Part shown: positions 16,820 to 26,192 of the stretch, one piece after another
How positions within the stretch are numbered: the first letter of the stretch is position 1
Layout: every line of letters starts with the position of its first letter
From: a bacterium
Lineage (GTDB): Bacteria; Ratteibacteria; UBA8468; B48-G9; DTJG01
DNA: 43,446 nucleotides
Assembly: GCA_021800535.1 (NCBI GenBank)
Contig: JAJYYV010000014.1
Location: 1-43,446, forward strand
Direction of reading: 5' to 3'
Program-made: the position numbers and the translations under genes
Notes under the pieces: generated by a model
What the model saw: the letters and a program-made list of their open reading frames with translations, nothing else
What the model was told of the DNA's origin: nothing
Database searches by the model: none

Positions 16820-19408
16820 CTATAAATTTCTAAAATGAGAATTGTCCTGCCCATAAAGTTTTAAAGGCATATCTACAAGTAAATCATTCCAACTAAAAAA
16901 TGGATCTTCTGCAATTTTTGTTGGCATCATTGATATTGCTTTTATAATAGCAGTCTTTGCCTGTTCTTCATTCCCAAAAACAGTAGATTTTTCAGCACTT
17001 AACCAGGCATGGCCGGCTTTCATAGCATTTATAATTTTATCAGAATAAAAACTATTATTTTGTTGTTCATTTATACACTCTTCTGTATATTTCCACCATG
17101 AATACCCTGTTAAAGGTCCCCAGGAATGCTTTAAACGGGAAATGTCTGACTTTTGTTCAACCAGCATATTATTTATTGTATTAATTTTTGCTTTAGAAGA
17201 AAGAATACGCCAGTTTATAGGACCAAAAAATCTCATAGCTATACCCTGTGAATGTCTCAAAAATGCATCCGGAATAATATTTTCCTGCCGGATTTGTTTA
17301 CAATTTTGTTTTATAACATTCCAATTTAATTTCCCTGGTTTTTTGAAACCAATCAATCCTAAAATTGGATAATTAAAAGCAAATGAGTTTGTTATCATTT
17401 GTCCATTTGGAAAAACTTTTATAAATGTTTTCATAATATCAGCAACTTGATTACCTGTAAGTTGATATAACGGTAACCATTGACAAAATAAACCACCTTG
17501 ACGTAAAGCTTTTTTAATTGTTTCAAAAGTTTGTTCAGTATATAAATCACCTGTTCCAGGTATCCAGGGGGTAAAAAGATCAGATACAATCACATCAAAA
17601 TAATTTCTGTAAGATGAAAAATATATCCTGCCATCATCAACAATGATCTTGCTACGAGGACTTGTAAATAATCCACCAGTAAGAAAAGGTGAAAAATATT
17701 TCTTCGCCATTTCAGTAATTAGTGGTGATATTTCTGCAGTATAAAGTTTTTTAACATTTCTATCTTTTAAAGCTGCATCTGCTGTTAAACCTGTTCCCAT
17801 ACCAAGAACTCCCACCCGTTCAGGATCTGGATGTAATATTAAAGGGATAAACATCTCATAATGAGAAAGGGTGGAAGAAGCAGTTCCTCCGATAATATAA
17901 TTATTATTTAACATTATTCTTAAATTACCATCTTTGCTTCTTGTTGTTATTACAACACCCTCAGGACCAGTCGCTATAGCAATAACTTTTTCTCCGGGAG
18001 CCAATTGTCTATGAGAAGGTAAAATTCTTAAAAAAACAGCAGAAATAATAGATATTAATAAAAGTATTATAACAAAAGAAGTTCTAACCTTATAAGAAAT
18101 TGTAATCTTTTGCTTGAAAGCAAAAAATATAAACATCCCAAAATAAATTATAGCAAAAACAAAAAAGCTGTACCAAAGACCAAAATAAGGCATCATTATT
18201 TTTGGAATCAATTCTGAACCTATTGCTCCACCTATCCCATTTAAAAAAAGTAAAAACCCCCAGTGTTTACTGGTTATATCCTTCAATTCCTTTGATGCCC
18301 ATGAAAAAAGTATAGGAAATATCATTCCTGATAAAATAAAAACAGGAAAAATAGTTAATGCACCTATTTTTAACATATTCATAAGGTAAACTATTATTCC
18401 TTTGCCCACCTGTAATTCACGTAAACCATGAGTAAAAAAAATCAATAAATATGGTTCTATAATAACAGATATAAAAGTAAGACCTAAAATAAAAAAAATA
18501 GTTTTTTGATATTCAGAACCAAATAATTTAAGAAATAAACCACTTAAAAAAGCCCCTATAGCAAGAGATATTAAAACAAAAATTAACAGCAAAGCAAAAG
18601 AATACATAGAATTCAACATCGCCTGGGAAAACTGATTTACATAAATAATTTCCATACCTATGGTCAAAAAACCACTTAAAAATGCCATAGTTCTTAAACC
18701 AGCAGGCCATTGAAGTACATGTTTTTTATGTTCTTTTTTCTGCTGGTGTGTTCTGGTAAAAATAATATTTGGTTTTTGGGTATCTATAAAAAAACAGATA
18801 AAAGCTGCAGGCAGACTAATTACAAATAGTATCCAGCCACTTACCAAAATACCAAATTCCGGCAAAAGAAAAACCATTACTAAGATTATCCCCAATACTC
18901 CGCCTAAAGCATTAAAGGCGTATAATAGTTTTCCAAAAAATTCCATTTGATATTTTTCATTAAATGCCGCTTTTGCAAAAAGTGGTAATATCATTCCTAA
19001 GCTTGTAGCAGGAAGTAAAAGAAATATTATGGAATATATCCACTTCATTATTATTCCCACAGGACTTTCAATATAATTTGGACCTAAAACTGCCCATAAA
19101 TTAGTTGTTATATAAGGTAAATATATGACCACAATAGAAAAAATAGAGGAAATTAATTGAACTATACCAACAACAAACCAGATATTTTTTTTAAACCGAT
19201 TTTCAAATCTGGATACAATAAATGCTCCTAATGCAAAACCTAAAAAAAAGATGCCTAAAATTCTTGAAATAGCATCACCTTTTTCTCCTACTAAATCTAT
19301 AATTCTTCTTGTCCATAATATTTCATAAACAAGACTTATAAATCCACTAAATGTTGCTAATATAAAAGCAATTTTTAATTTATTTTCATGTAATTTTTTT
19401 ATAAACAT
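16820..19408 (-). CDS. Membrane-fused spermidine synthase-like protein
   Basis: An 862-aa two-part protein. Residues 1-470 are polytopic membrane, with about 12-14 hydrophobic segments and the start GFISLVYEILWTRRI that is characteristic of the MFS-like half of bacterial spermidine synthase fusions. Residues 490-700 are a Rossmann methyltransferase-like spermidine synthase domain with the nucleotide loop GVLGMGTGLTADAA, YTAEISPLI, VDDGRIYF and VSDLFTPWIPG. The C-terminal 150 residues are helical and not assigned. Family members are common in uncultivated bacteria, and aminopropyl transfer has not generally been shown for them. It lies 35 bp downstream of the ABC permease gene, same strand. 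Confidence 0.85.
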   Translation of the reverse strand: MFIKKLHENKLKIAFILATFSGFISLVYEILWTRRIIDLVGEKGDAISRILGIFFLGFALGAFIVSRFENRFKKNIWFVVGIVQLISSIFSIVVIYLPYITTNLWAVLGPNYIESPVGIIMKWIYSIIFLLLPATSLGMILPLFAKAAFNEKYQMEFFGKLLYAFNALGGVLGIILVMVFLLPEFGILVSGWILFVISLPAAFICFFIDTQKPNIIFTRTHQQKKEHKKHVLQWPAGLRTMAFLSGFLTIGMEIIYVNQFSQAMLNSMYSFALLLIFVLISLAIGAFLSGLFLKLFGSEYQKTIFFILGLTFISVIIEPYLLIFFTHGLRELQVGKGIIVYLMNMLKIGALTIFPVFILSGMIFPILFSWASKELKDITSKHWGFLLFLNGIGGAIGSELIPKIMMPYFGLWYSFFVFAIIYFGMFIFFAFKQKITISYKVRTSFVIILLLISIISAVFLRILPSHRQLAPGEKVIAIATGPEGVVITTRSKDGNLRIMLNNNYIIGGTASSTLSHYEMFIPLILHPDPERVGVLGMGTGLTADAALKDRNVKKLYTAEISPLITEMAKKYFSPFLTGGLFTSPRSKIIVDDGRIYFSSYRNYFDVIVSDLFTPWIPGTGDLYTEQTFETIKKALRQGGLFCQWLPLYQLTGNQVADIMKTFIKVFPNGQMITNSFAFNYPILGLIGFKKPGKLNWNVIKQNCKQIRQENIIPDAFLRHSQGIAMRFFGPINWRILSSKAKINTINNMLVEQKSDISRLKHSWGPLTGYSWWKYTEECINEQQNNSFYSDKIINAMKAGHAWLSAEKSTVFGNEEQAKTAIIKAISMMPTKIAEDPFFSWNDLLVDMPLKLYGQDNSHFRNL

Positions 19409-19443
19409 TTATTATCAATAAATTCATATAATCAAGTAAAAAA

Positions 19444-20229
19444 TTATTTTATAAGTCTTTTTTTCATCAATCCTATTGACAGAATAAATAATATTATTGT
19501 CAATATTATAAGAATTATTAAACTATACAAAAAAGCAAGATTAAACTTATTTATCTGAATATCCCTCATTATTATAACAAGATAAGTCAAAGGAAAAATA
19601 TAAGCAATCTTTTGAGCCCAGAAAGGAAGTACAGAAATAGGAAAAAAAACACCGCTAAAAAGAAACATTGGAGTCATAAATAAAAAAACAGGAAAATTAA
19701 ACTGTTCTATTGTTTTTATAAAAGATGTAAAAAGCATCCCAATAGTAGAAAAAACCATTCCTCCAAGGGCTGATAAAGGAATAAGCCATAATGCTATAGG
19801 ATAAACAAGAAGATGAAAAAAAGAAGCAACAATCATCATACTTGTTCCGGCTATAATAGATTTTGTTGTTCCCCAAAGTAATTCACCTGTGATTATATCC
19901 TCAATAAGAAGAGGAGTGGAAAGAATAGCATCAAAAGTTTTCTGATGATACATACGTACAAATGATGCATAGGTTGTTTCATAAAAAGAATAATTCATTA
20001 CAATAGTCCCAATAAGACCAGGGGTGATAAAACTAAGATAAGGCATTAAAACCCCATTATATGGGACTTCTTTTACCAATTTACCAAGTCCCAGACCAAA
20101 TGCCAGCAGGTATAACAAAGGTTCAAAAAATGGCATCACAAAGTTAACCAGCCATGTTTCAATATATACAGACCAATTTCTTTGCCATACCTTTATAGAC
20201 CTCCAGCTTATGTTTTTTATAATTTCCAT
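19444..20229 (-). CDS. ABC-2 type transporter permease (NodJ-like)
   Basis: A 261-aa membrane protein with six predicted helices and the ABC-2 signature region FLFSGVFFPISVLPFWAQKIAYIFPLTYLV. It belongs to the DrrB/NodJ type of export permeases, which move lipids, polysaccharide intermediates or drugs. It starts 2 bp after the ATPase gene, so the two form one transporter. Substrate is not evident. The N-terminal arginine and tryptophan-rich amphipathic helix (WRSIKVWQRNWSVY) is typical of these permeases. Confidence 0.88.
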   Translation of the reverse strand: MEIIKNISWRSIKVWQRNWSVYIETWLVNFVMPFFEPLLYLLAFGLGLGKLVKEVPYNGVLMPYLSFITPGLIGTIVMNYSFYETTYASFVRMYHQKTFDAILSTPLLIEDIITGELLWGTTKSIIAGTSMMIVASFFHLLVYPIALWLIPLSALGGMVFSTIGMLFTSFIKTIEQFNFPVFLFMTPMFLFSGVFFPISVLPFWAQKIAYIFPLTYLVIIMRDIQINKFNLAFLYSLIILIILTIILFILSIGLMKKRLIK

Positions 20230-20231
20230 TT

Positions 20232-21149
20232 TTAATCCCTTAATTCTCTGCCGGTCAATTTAAGAAAAACATCTTCAAGGGTTGCCAGCCTTAAACTACA
20301 TAAAGACCCGCAAAATTTTTCTTTGATTTCTGAAAAAAACGATTCTGACTTATCTGTAAAAATAAGCATTCTTGATGATGTTTTTTCAAAATTAACATTT
20401 TTGGATTTAATAAAATTTTCTATTTCAGAAGAAATATTTGAAATTTCTATAACATATTTGCCAATATATTTATTAATAAGATAATCCGGGGTTCCTTCCA
20501 CAATTATTTTAGCCTGGTCCATTATAATCAGCCTCTCACAAAGTTTTTCAGCCTCATCCATATAATGGGTTGTTAATACAAATCCAGTTCCCTTTTTTTT
20601 TAATTCTATAAGACTATCCCACACCTGATTTCTTGCCTGAGGGTCAAGCCCTGTTGTTGGCTCATCAAGTATAAGAAAATCCGGCTCATTTACCAGAGAA
20701 CGGGCTATCATTAATCTTCTCTTCATTCCTCCGGAAATCTCTCTTATATAGCTTGTTTTTTTATTAGAAAGTCCAACAAATTTAAGAAGATAGTCAATCC
20801 TTTTTTCAGCAACAGACCTTTTTATATCAAAATATCTTGAATAAACAAAAAGGTTTTGATAAACATTTAAATCCGGGTCAAGATTATCCTCCTGCTGACA
20901 AATACCCAGCCTTGATTTAATTTGTCTTGGAAACCTGTAAACAGACAAATCAAAAACTTTAAGAATACCTGCTGTTGGAGGCAAAAAACAGGAAATCATT
21001 CGCACGGTTGTTGTTTTTCCAGCCCCATTTGGACCTAATATGCCTAAGGATTCCCCTTTTTTTACAAAAAAATTTATACTATCAACTGCAACAAAATCAT
21101 TAAATTTTTTAGTAAGATTTTCTGCATAAATAACAAAATTATTATCCAT
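20232..21149 (-). CDS. ABC transporter ATP-binding protein (NodI/DrrA-like)
   Basis: A 305-aa ATPase with Walker A GPNGAGKTT, a Q-loop in CQQEDNLDPDL, the signature ISGGMKRRL, Walker B FLILDEPTTGLDP and the switch His in TTHYMDEAE. The CQQEDNLDPDLNV segment is the variant seen in NodI/DrrA exporters. The last 90 residues form the usual regulatory extension. It follows thiL by 6 bp on the same strand, and its partner permease is next. Confidence 0.93.
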   Translation of the reverse strand: MDNNFVIYAENLTKKFNDFVAVDSINFFVKKGESLGILGPNGAGKTTTVRMISCFLPPTAGILKVFDLSVYRFPRQIKSRLGICQQEDNLDPDLNVYQNLFVYSRYFDIKRSVAEKRIDYLLKFVGLSNKKTSYIREISGGMKRRLMIARSLVNEPDFLILDEPTTGLDPQARNQVWDSLIELKKKGTGFVLTTHYMDEAEKLCERLIIMDQAKIIVEGTPDYLINKYIGKYVIEISNISSEIENFIKSKNVNFEKTSSRMLIFTDKSESFFSEIKEKFCGSLCSLRLATLEDVFLKLTGRELRD

Positions 21150-21155
21150 GAATTT

Positions 21156-22076
21156 TTATATATTTTTAAAATGATCAAAACCTTCAGGGGTAATTTTTAT
21201 TTTTTGGTTCTTAAATATTCCTATATATTTTTTTTCTGTTGTTATTTCCCCAATTAAAGAAATAGGTACAGAATCTGTTTTTTTAAAGACTTTCCGGGAA
21301 TATTTTTTATCAATAGTAAAAAGAATCTCATAGTCTTCTCCATCATTTAAGGCATGAAAAACAGCCTCTTTCTCTGTTTTACTAACTTTTACAGCACTTT
21401 TAGAAACAGGAATATTATCCAGATATAAAATAAAACCTGCATTACTTGCCTTTGCCAGTCTGGTTAGATCAGAAGAAAGTCCATCAGAAACATCCATCAT
21501 TGAGGATACAGGATACTTTTTTATTATCTGCCTTGCTTCTTTAACCCTTGGTTGAAAATTATAATGTTTTCCCTGTATACTTCCGCCAAGACTACCGGTA
21601 ATATAAATTTTATCTCCTGGTTTGGCACCACTTCTAAGTTTAAGTAAATTTTTTTCTACTTTGCCTGTCAGAAAAATATCAATAAACAGGGTAGGGGACT
21701 TGGAAGTATTTCCTCCAATAATATCAACATTAAACTCTTTAGCAAGTTTGGAAATTCCTTTATAAATCCCGGAAACAAAATTTGCATGGGCAGAAGGAAG
21801 ACCTAAAGAAACAAGAGCATAGAAAGGAATCCCTCCCATTGCAGCTATATCACTTATATTAACTGCAAGAGATTTCCTTCCGATTTTTTCAGGGGAAATT
21901 TTTTCTTTTTCAAAATGAATTCCATCTATAACAATATCATTAGTTAATAAAAAATAAAAATCTTTATTCCATTTTAAAACTGCTGTGTCATCCCCTATTT
22001 TAGTTATTATTTCTTTACTTTTTATTTTTATCTTTTTTTTCAACCAATCAATTATTTGTTCTTCATTTAATAGCAT
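21156..22076 (-). CDS. thiL: Thiamine-monophosphate kinase
   Basis: ThiL phosphorylates thiamine monophosphate to the active cofactor thiamine diphosphate. The 306-aa protein has GDDTAV at residue 27, TNDIVIDGIHF, NISDIAAMGG near residue 73, GGNTSKS and MMDVSDGLSSDL, all signatures of the PurM-like ThiL fold. No TPP riboswitch was recognised upstream in the 63-bp divergent region shared with the copper ATPase gene. Other thiamine genes are not in the window. It is the first gene of the thiL-ABC-permease-spermidine synthase set. Confidence 0.95.
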   Translation of the reverse strand: MLLNEEQIIDWLKKKIKIKSKEIITKIGDDTAVLKWNKDFYFLLTNDIVIDGIHFEKEKISPEKIGRKSLAVNISDIAAMGGIPFYALVSLGLPSAHANFVSGIYKGISKLAKEFNVDIIGGNTSKSPTLFIDIFLTGKVEKNLLKLRSGAKPGDKIYITGSLGGSIQGKHYNFQPRVKEARQIIKKYPVSSMMDVSDGLSSDLTRLAKASNAGFILYLDNIPVSKSAVKVSKTEKEAVFHALNDGEDYEILFTIDKKYSRKVFKKTDSVPISLIGEITTEKKYIGIFKNQKIKITPEGFDHFKNI

Positions 22077-22139
22077 ATATATATTATAATATATAGATTA
22101 AGATTTCTGAAAAAGATAAAAGGAGAAAATAACTTATAT

Positions 22140-24260
22140 ATGGCTAACACCAAAATTTATACCTGTCCTATGCATCCGGAAGTAAAACAGTCAAAACCAG
22201 GAGATTGCCCGGAATGTGGAATGGCATTGGAACCCCAAACTATTTCTCTGCAAGAAGAAAAAAATATAGAACTTATAAATATGACAAAACGATTCTGGAT
22301 TAGTCTTATTTTACTAATTCCTTTAATATTTATTACCATAAGTCTTTCTATACCTGCTATATCTATTAGAAATATTATTTCTTTTAAAACAGTCCAATGG
22401 CTGGAATTTATAATCTCCACCCCTGTTGTTTTATGGGCAGGCTGGCCATTTTTTATAAGAGGATACAATTCTATAAAATACCGCAGTTTAAACATGTTTA
22501 CATTAATAAGTATTGGTGTGGCCGTAGCCTATTTCTATAGCTTTATTGCTGTGATTATTCCATGGATATTTCCTTCTTCTTTCCGTGATAAAAGCGGACA
22601 GGTGGCAACATATTTTGAATCAGCCGCTTTCATTGTAACACTTGTACTTCTTGGACAGGTTTTAGAACTGAAAGCACGAAATAAAACCAGCCAGGCGATT
22701 AAATTACTTCTGGAAATGGAACCCAAAACTGCAAGGGTTATAAAAGATGGAAAAGAAACAGATATCCCACTTGATGAAGTGGCTGCTGGGGATTTACTTC
22801 GTGTTCGTCCTGGAGAAAAAGTCCCTGCAGATGGAATAATAATAGAAGGTTCTACTTCAATTGATGAATCAATGATTACAGGAGAATCAATTCCCGTAGA
22901 AAAGTATCCCGGAAGTCAGGTAATAGGAGGAACATTAAATACAACAGGCTCACTTATAATGAAAGCTGAAAAAGTTGGCTCAGACACCTTACTTTCAAAA
23001 ATAATTCAAATGGTTTCACAGGCACAAAGAAGTCGTGCTCCCATCCAAAAACTTGCAGATGTTGTATCAGGATATTTTGTTCAGATAGTTATTGCCGTGT
23101 CTATATTAACTTTTATTATATGGGCTTTATTTGGTCCACAGCCGAGAATGGCTCTTGCTATTGTTAATGCTGTCGCAGTGTTACTTATTGCATGTCCCTG
23201 TGCTCTTGGACTTGCAACCCCCATTTCAATAATGGTAGCAACAGGTAAAGGAGCTACTGAAGGTATTCTTTTTAAAAATGCCGAAACTATAGAACTTATG
23301 AAAAAAATAGATACTCTTGTAGTAGATAAAACAGGGACTATCACAAAAGGGAAACCTCAGCTTATTGAAGTAATACCTGAAAAAGGGTTTGATGAAAAAG
23401 AAATTTTATATTTTGCTGTCAGCATGGAAAAAGGAAGTGAACATCCGCTTGCAATGGCAATAGTTTCCAAAGCAACAGAACAAGAAATAAACCCTGGTAA
23501 AGTTGAAGAATTTAAATCTATCCAGGGAAAAGGAATTATAGGTAAAATAGAAGCTCATAATGTTGTATTAGGAAACAATCTACTTTTTAGTGATTTTAAA
23601 ATAAACCATAATAATACTAATTTAGAATCTGAAAATAAAAGAAAGGAAGGTAAAATAGTAGTATTTCTTGCAATAGATGGAAAAATTGCAGGACAATTGG
23701 TAGTGGCAGACCCAATAAAAGATACAGCATTTTCCGCCATAAAACAAATTCATAAAGAAGGAATCCAGGTAATTATGCTTACAGGAGATAACCAAACTAC
23801 AGCTGAAGCTATTTCAAAACAAATAGGTATTGATAAGGTTATTAGTGAGGTTTTACCTGACCAGAAAGCCCTTATAATAAAAAAATTACAGGAGGAAAAA
23901 AAAATAGTTGCCATGGCAGGAGATGGAATAAATGACGCGCCAGCACTCACACAGGCAAATGTTGGGATAGCCATGGGCTCAGGCACGGATATCGCAATTG
24001 AAAGTGCAGGAATAACACTTGTTAAAGGAGATTTAAATGGAATTCTCAAGGCAATAAGATTAAGCAGAGCGACTATGCAAAATATTAAACAAAATCTGTT
24101 CTTTGCGTTTATTTATAATACTATAGGAATTCCTATTGCCGCAGGAATTCTATATCCATTTTTTGGAATTTTACTTAGTCCGGTTATTGCAGCCGCAGCA
24201 ATGAGTTTTAGCTCGATTTCTGTAATCAGTAATGCCCTAAGGCTGCGAAAAACCAAATAA
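22140..24260 (+). CDS. copA: Copper-transporting P1B-type ATPase
   Basis: A 706-aa heavy-metal pump. The N terminus carries the short metal-binding module YTCPMHPEV...CPECGMAL (residues 7-30) instead of the usual CxxC ferredoxin-like domains. The core has the membrane metal site ACPCALGLATP (CPC near residue 351), phosphorylation loop DKTGT (Asp near residue 396), SEHPLA, TGDN and GDGINDAPAL. The last helix reads MSFSSISVISNALRL, which is the Cu(I) selectivity motif. Export of Cu(I) is therefore the expected role. A TATAAT at 22085-22090 is a possible -10. AGGAG lies 14 nt before the ATG, longer than usual. No copper regulator is adjacent. Confidence 0.95.
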   Translation: MANTKIYTCPMHPEVKQSKPGDCPECGMALEPQTISLQEEKNIELINMTKRFWISLILLIPLIFITISLSIPAISIRNIISFKTVQWLEFIISTPVVLWAGWPFFIRGYNSIKYRSLNMFTLISIGVAVAYFYSFIAVIIPWIFPSSFRDKSGQVATYFESAAFIVTLVLLGQVLELKARNKTSQAIKLLLEMEPKTARVIKDGKETDIPLDEVAAGDLLRVRPGEKVPADGIIIEGSTSIDESMITGESIPVEKYPGSQVIGGTLNTTGSLIMKAEKVGSDTLLSKIIQMVSQAQRSRAPIQKLADVVSGYFVQIVIAVSILTFIIWALFGPQPRMALAIVNAVAVLLIACPCALGLATPISIMVATGKGATEGILFKNAETIELMKKIDTLVVDKTGTITKGKPQLIEVIPEKGFDEKEILYFAVSMEKGSEHPLAMAIVSKATEQEINPGKVEEFKSIQGKGIIGKIEAHNVVLGNNLLFSDFKINHNNTNLESENKRKEGKIVVFLAIDGKIAGQLVVADPIKDTAFSAIKQIHKEGIQVIMLTGDNQTTAEAISKQIGIDKVISEVLPDQKALIIKKLQEEKKIVAMAGDGINDAPALTQANVGIAMGSGTDIAIESAGITLVKGDLNGILKAIRLSRATMQNIKQNLFFAFIYNTIGIPIAAGILYPFFGILLSPVIAAAAMSFSSISVISNALRLRKTK

Positions 24261-24314
24261 TAATATACATAAAATTTTTGAAATAAAGAAATTTTATGAT
24301 AAAGTAAAAAAACT

Positions 24315-25886
24315 ATGGAAAAAGATAAAAAAATAGAAATTTATGATACAACTCTAAGAGATGGAGCACAAGGGGAATCAATCTTCTTTACCATTGTAGA
24401 CCAGATAAAAATAGCTGAAAAACTTGATGAATTTGGTATTGATTTTATTGAAGGAGGCTGGCCTGGTTCAAATCCAAAAGCCGTACAGTTTTTTAAAGAA
24501 ATAAAAAATAAAAAATTTCTTCATAGTAAAATTGTTGCTTTTGGCAGTACCAGAAGAAAAAATTTAAAACCACATGAAGATACTTATATAAAAGCCCTTC
24601 TTAAAAGCGAAACCGAGTATATAACCATTTTTGGAAAATCATGGGACCTTCATGTCACAGATGTTCTTAAAATTTCTCCGGATGAAAATCTTAAAATGAT
24701 AGAAGAAACCATAACATTTCTCATCAAAGAAGGTAAAAAAATTTTTTTTGATGCAGAACATTTTTTTGATGGATTCAAAAGTAACCCCATATATGCAATT
24801 AAAACATTAAAAACAGCCCGGGAATCTGGAGCAGAACGAGTTATTTTATGCGATACAAATGGCGGCTCTTTACCATTTGAAATAGAAGATATAATAAAAA
24901 AAACAATAAAAGAAATAACAATCCCTATAGGAATACATACACATAATGATTCCGGCATTGCTGTTTCAAATTCAATTATTGCTGTTAAAAATGGCGCAAT
25001 CCAGGTCCATGGAACTATAAACGGATTTGGAGAAAGATGTGGAAATGCAGACTTGACAACCATCATTCCTATTCTTCAAATTAAAATGGGTTATAAATGT
25101 ATAGAAGAAAAAAATCTTGTTCATTTAACTAACCTGTCACGATATATATATGAATACGCCAATATTATACCTTCAGGAACACAACCTTTTGTAGGTTTTA
25201 GTGCTTTTACACATAAAGGAGGAATGCATATAGATGCTGTAACCAAAAATCCAAGAACTTATGAACATATATCTCCTGAAAAAATAGGAAATAAAAGAAA
25301 AATTCTTGTATCAGAACTTTCAGGAAAAAGCACAATTCTTCAAAAGATTCAAAAATATAAAATAGAAAAAAAACCTGAAATTATAAAAAATATTCTTGAT
25401 ATGGTAGGGGACCTTGAAAAACAAGGATATCAATTTGAATCTGCTGAAGCTTCTTTTGACCTTTTGGTTATGAAAATACTTGGGAAATATCAAAAAATGT
25501 TTGAAGTGGAAGGTTTCAGGGTTATAGTAGAAGAAAGAGGTAAAAAGATTATTTCAGAAGCCACTGTAAAAATCAAGGTTGAAAATCTTATGGAACATAC
25601 AGCAAGTGAAGGAGACGGTCCGGTAAATGCTCTTGACAATGCCCTAAGAAAATCTCTTATCACTTTTTATCCGGAATTAAAAGAAATGAAATTGACTGAT
25701 TACAAGGTTAGAATTATTCATCCCGAAAAAGCTACAGCTGCTGTTACCAGAGTATTAATAGAATCCACAGATGAAAAAGATACATGGGGAACAATTGGAC
25801 TTTCAGAAAATATAATAGAAGCATCCTGGAAAGCACTTATTGACAGCATTGAATATAAACTGCTAAAAGAAAAAATAATAAAATAG
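24315..25886 (+). CDS. cimA: (R)-citramalate synthase
   Basis: A 523-aa member of the DRE-TIM family. It opens with IYDTTLRDGAQGES. The following IEGGWPGSNPK distinguishes citramalate synthases from isopropylmalate synthases (which have IE.GFP). HTHNDSGIA carries the metal-binding His pair, and NGFGERCGN and the lid HKGGMHIDAV are present. The C-terminal 140 residues form the LeuA-type allosteric domain, ending in the EGDGPVNALD and TRVLIE motifs. It makes citramalate from pyruvate and acetyl-CoA, a threonine-independent route to isoleucine. Isoleucine use is also represented by ileS. TTGAAA and TAAAGT (24278-24305, 16-bp spacer) would start transcription only a few bases before the ATG. Confidence 0.94.
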   Translation: MEKDKKIEIYDTTLRDGAQGESIFFTIVDQIKIAEKLDEFGIDFIEGGWPGSNPKAVQFFKEIKNKKFLHSKIVAFGSTRRKNLKPHEDTYIKALLKSETEYITIFGKSWDLHVTDVLKISPDENLKMIEETITFLIKEGKKIFFDAEHFFDGFKSNPIYAIKTLKTARESGAERVILCDTNGGSLPFEIEDIIKKTIKEITIPIGIHTHNDSGIAVSNSIIAVKNGAIQVHGTINGFGERCGNADLTTIIPILQIKMGYKCIEEKNLVHLTNLSRYIYEYANIIPSGTQPFVGFSAFTHKGGMHIDAVTKNPRTYEHISPEKIGNKRKILVSELSGKSTILQKIQKYKIEKKPEIIKNILDMVGDLEKQGYQFESAEASFDLLVMKILGKYQKMFEVEGFRVIVEERGKKIISEATVKIKVENLMEHTASEGDGPVNALDNALRKSLITFYPELKEMKLTDYKVRIIHPEKATAAVTRVLIESTDEKDTWGTIGLSENIIEASWKALIDSIEYKLLKEKIIK

Positions 25887-25893
25887 AAAATAA

Positions 25894-25983
25894 GGCTCTG
25901 TTAAATTTTAGTTGTCAGACATTGTTTTTTTCCTTATTCTATAAGGCTGGAATTTTTAAAAACAACTTTTTTTCAACAGAACC
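25894..25983. mobile_element. 90-bp foldback (MITE-like) element
   Basis: The left end GGCTCTGTTAAATTTTAGTTGT and the inverted right end GGTTCTGTTGAAAAAAAGTTGT agree at 16 of 22 positions, including the first and last blocks. A perfect 6-bp palindrome CCTTAT-tct-ATAAGG occupies the exact centre (25932-25946). There is no coding capacity, so it resembles a miniature inverted-repeat element moved in trans. It begins 8 bp after the cimA stop and ends where a propeller-gene remnant becomes recognisable. No convincing target duplication is visible, though GAAA occurs on both sides. No transposase in the window could mobilise it. Confidence 0.6.
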
Positions 25984-26182
25984 GAAATTTGTAGTTGTTG
26001 GAGATATGAGTTTCCCTTTGTTCCCTTTTATCGGAATAATTTTTACTTCTGATAATGGCAAAAAATGGACAAAACAAAATTTAGAAATATATAAACCACT
26101 TATGAGTGTTATATATGCAAAGCATACCTTTGTAGTAGTAGGAGCAAATGGAATAATTCTTCAATCAAACCATATGAAATAA
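25922..26182 (+). pseudogene. Remnant of a beta-propeller repeat gene, 5' part lost
   Basis: Residues encoded from 25984 onward (FVVVGDMS, IIFTSDNGKKWTK, MSVIYAKHTFVVVGANGIIL) match the last one and a half repeats of the propeller protein at 5419-6393 and end, like it, with a shortened terminal blade. Upstream repeats and a signal peptide are absent, no ATG precedes the region (only TTG at 25922 inside the foldback element), and no ribosome-binding site is seen. The similarity starts exactly at the outer edge of the 90-bp element, so I read this as a gene cut by insertion or deletion. Expression as a small 60-85-aa protein cannot be excluded. Confidence 0.6.
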
Positions 26183-26192
26183 CTATAACAAA

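Noticed and set aside
22077-22139. Possible TPP riboswitch for thiL or copper operator for copA
   Set aside because: The 63-bp divergent gap is too short for a TPP riboswitch and shows no CopY- or CueR-type dyad.
24650-25066. 138-codon minus-strand frame opposite cimA
   Set aside because: It is antisense to conserved CimA motifs and encodes no recognisable domain.
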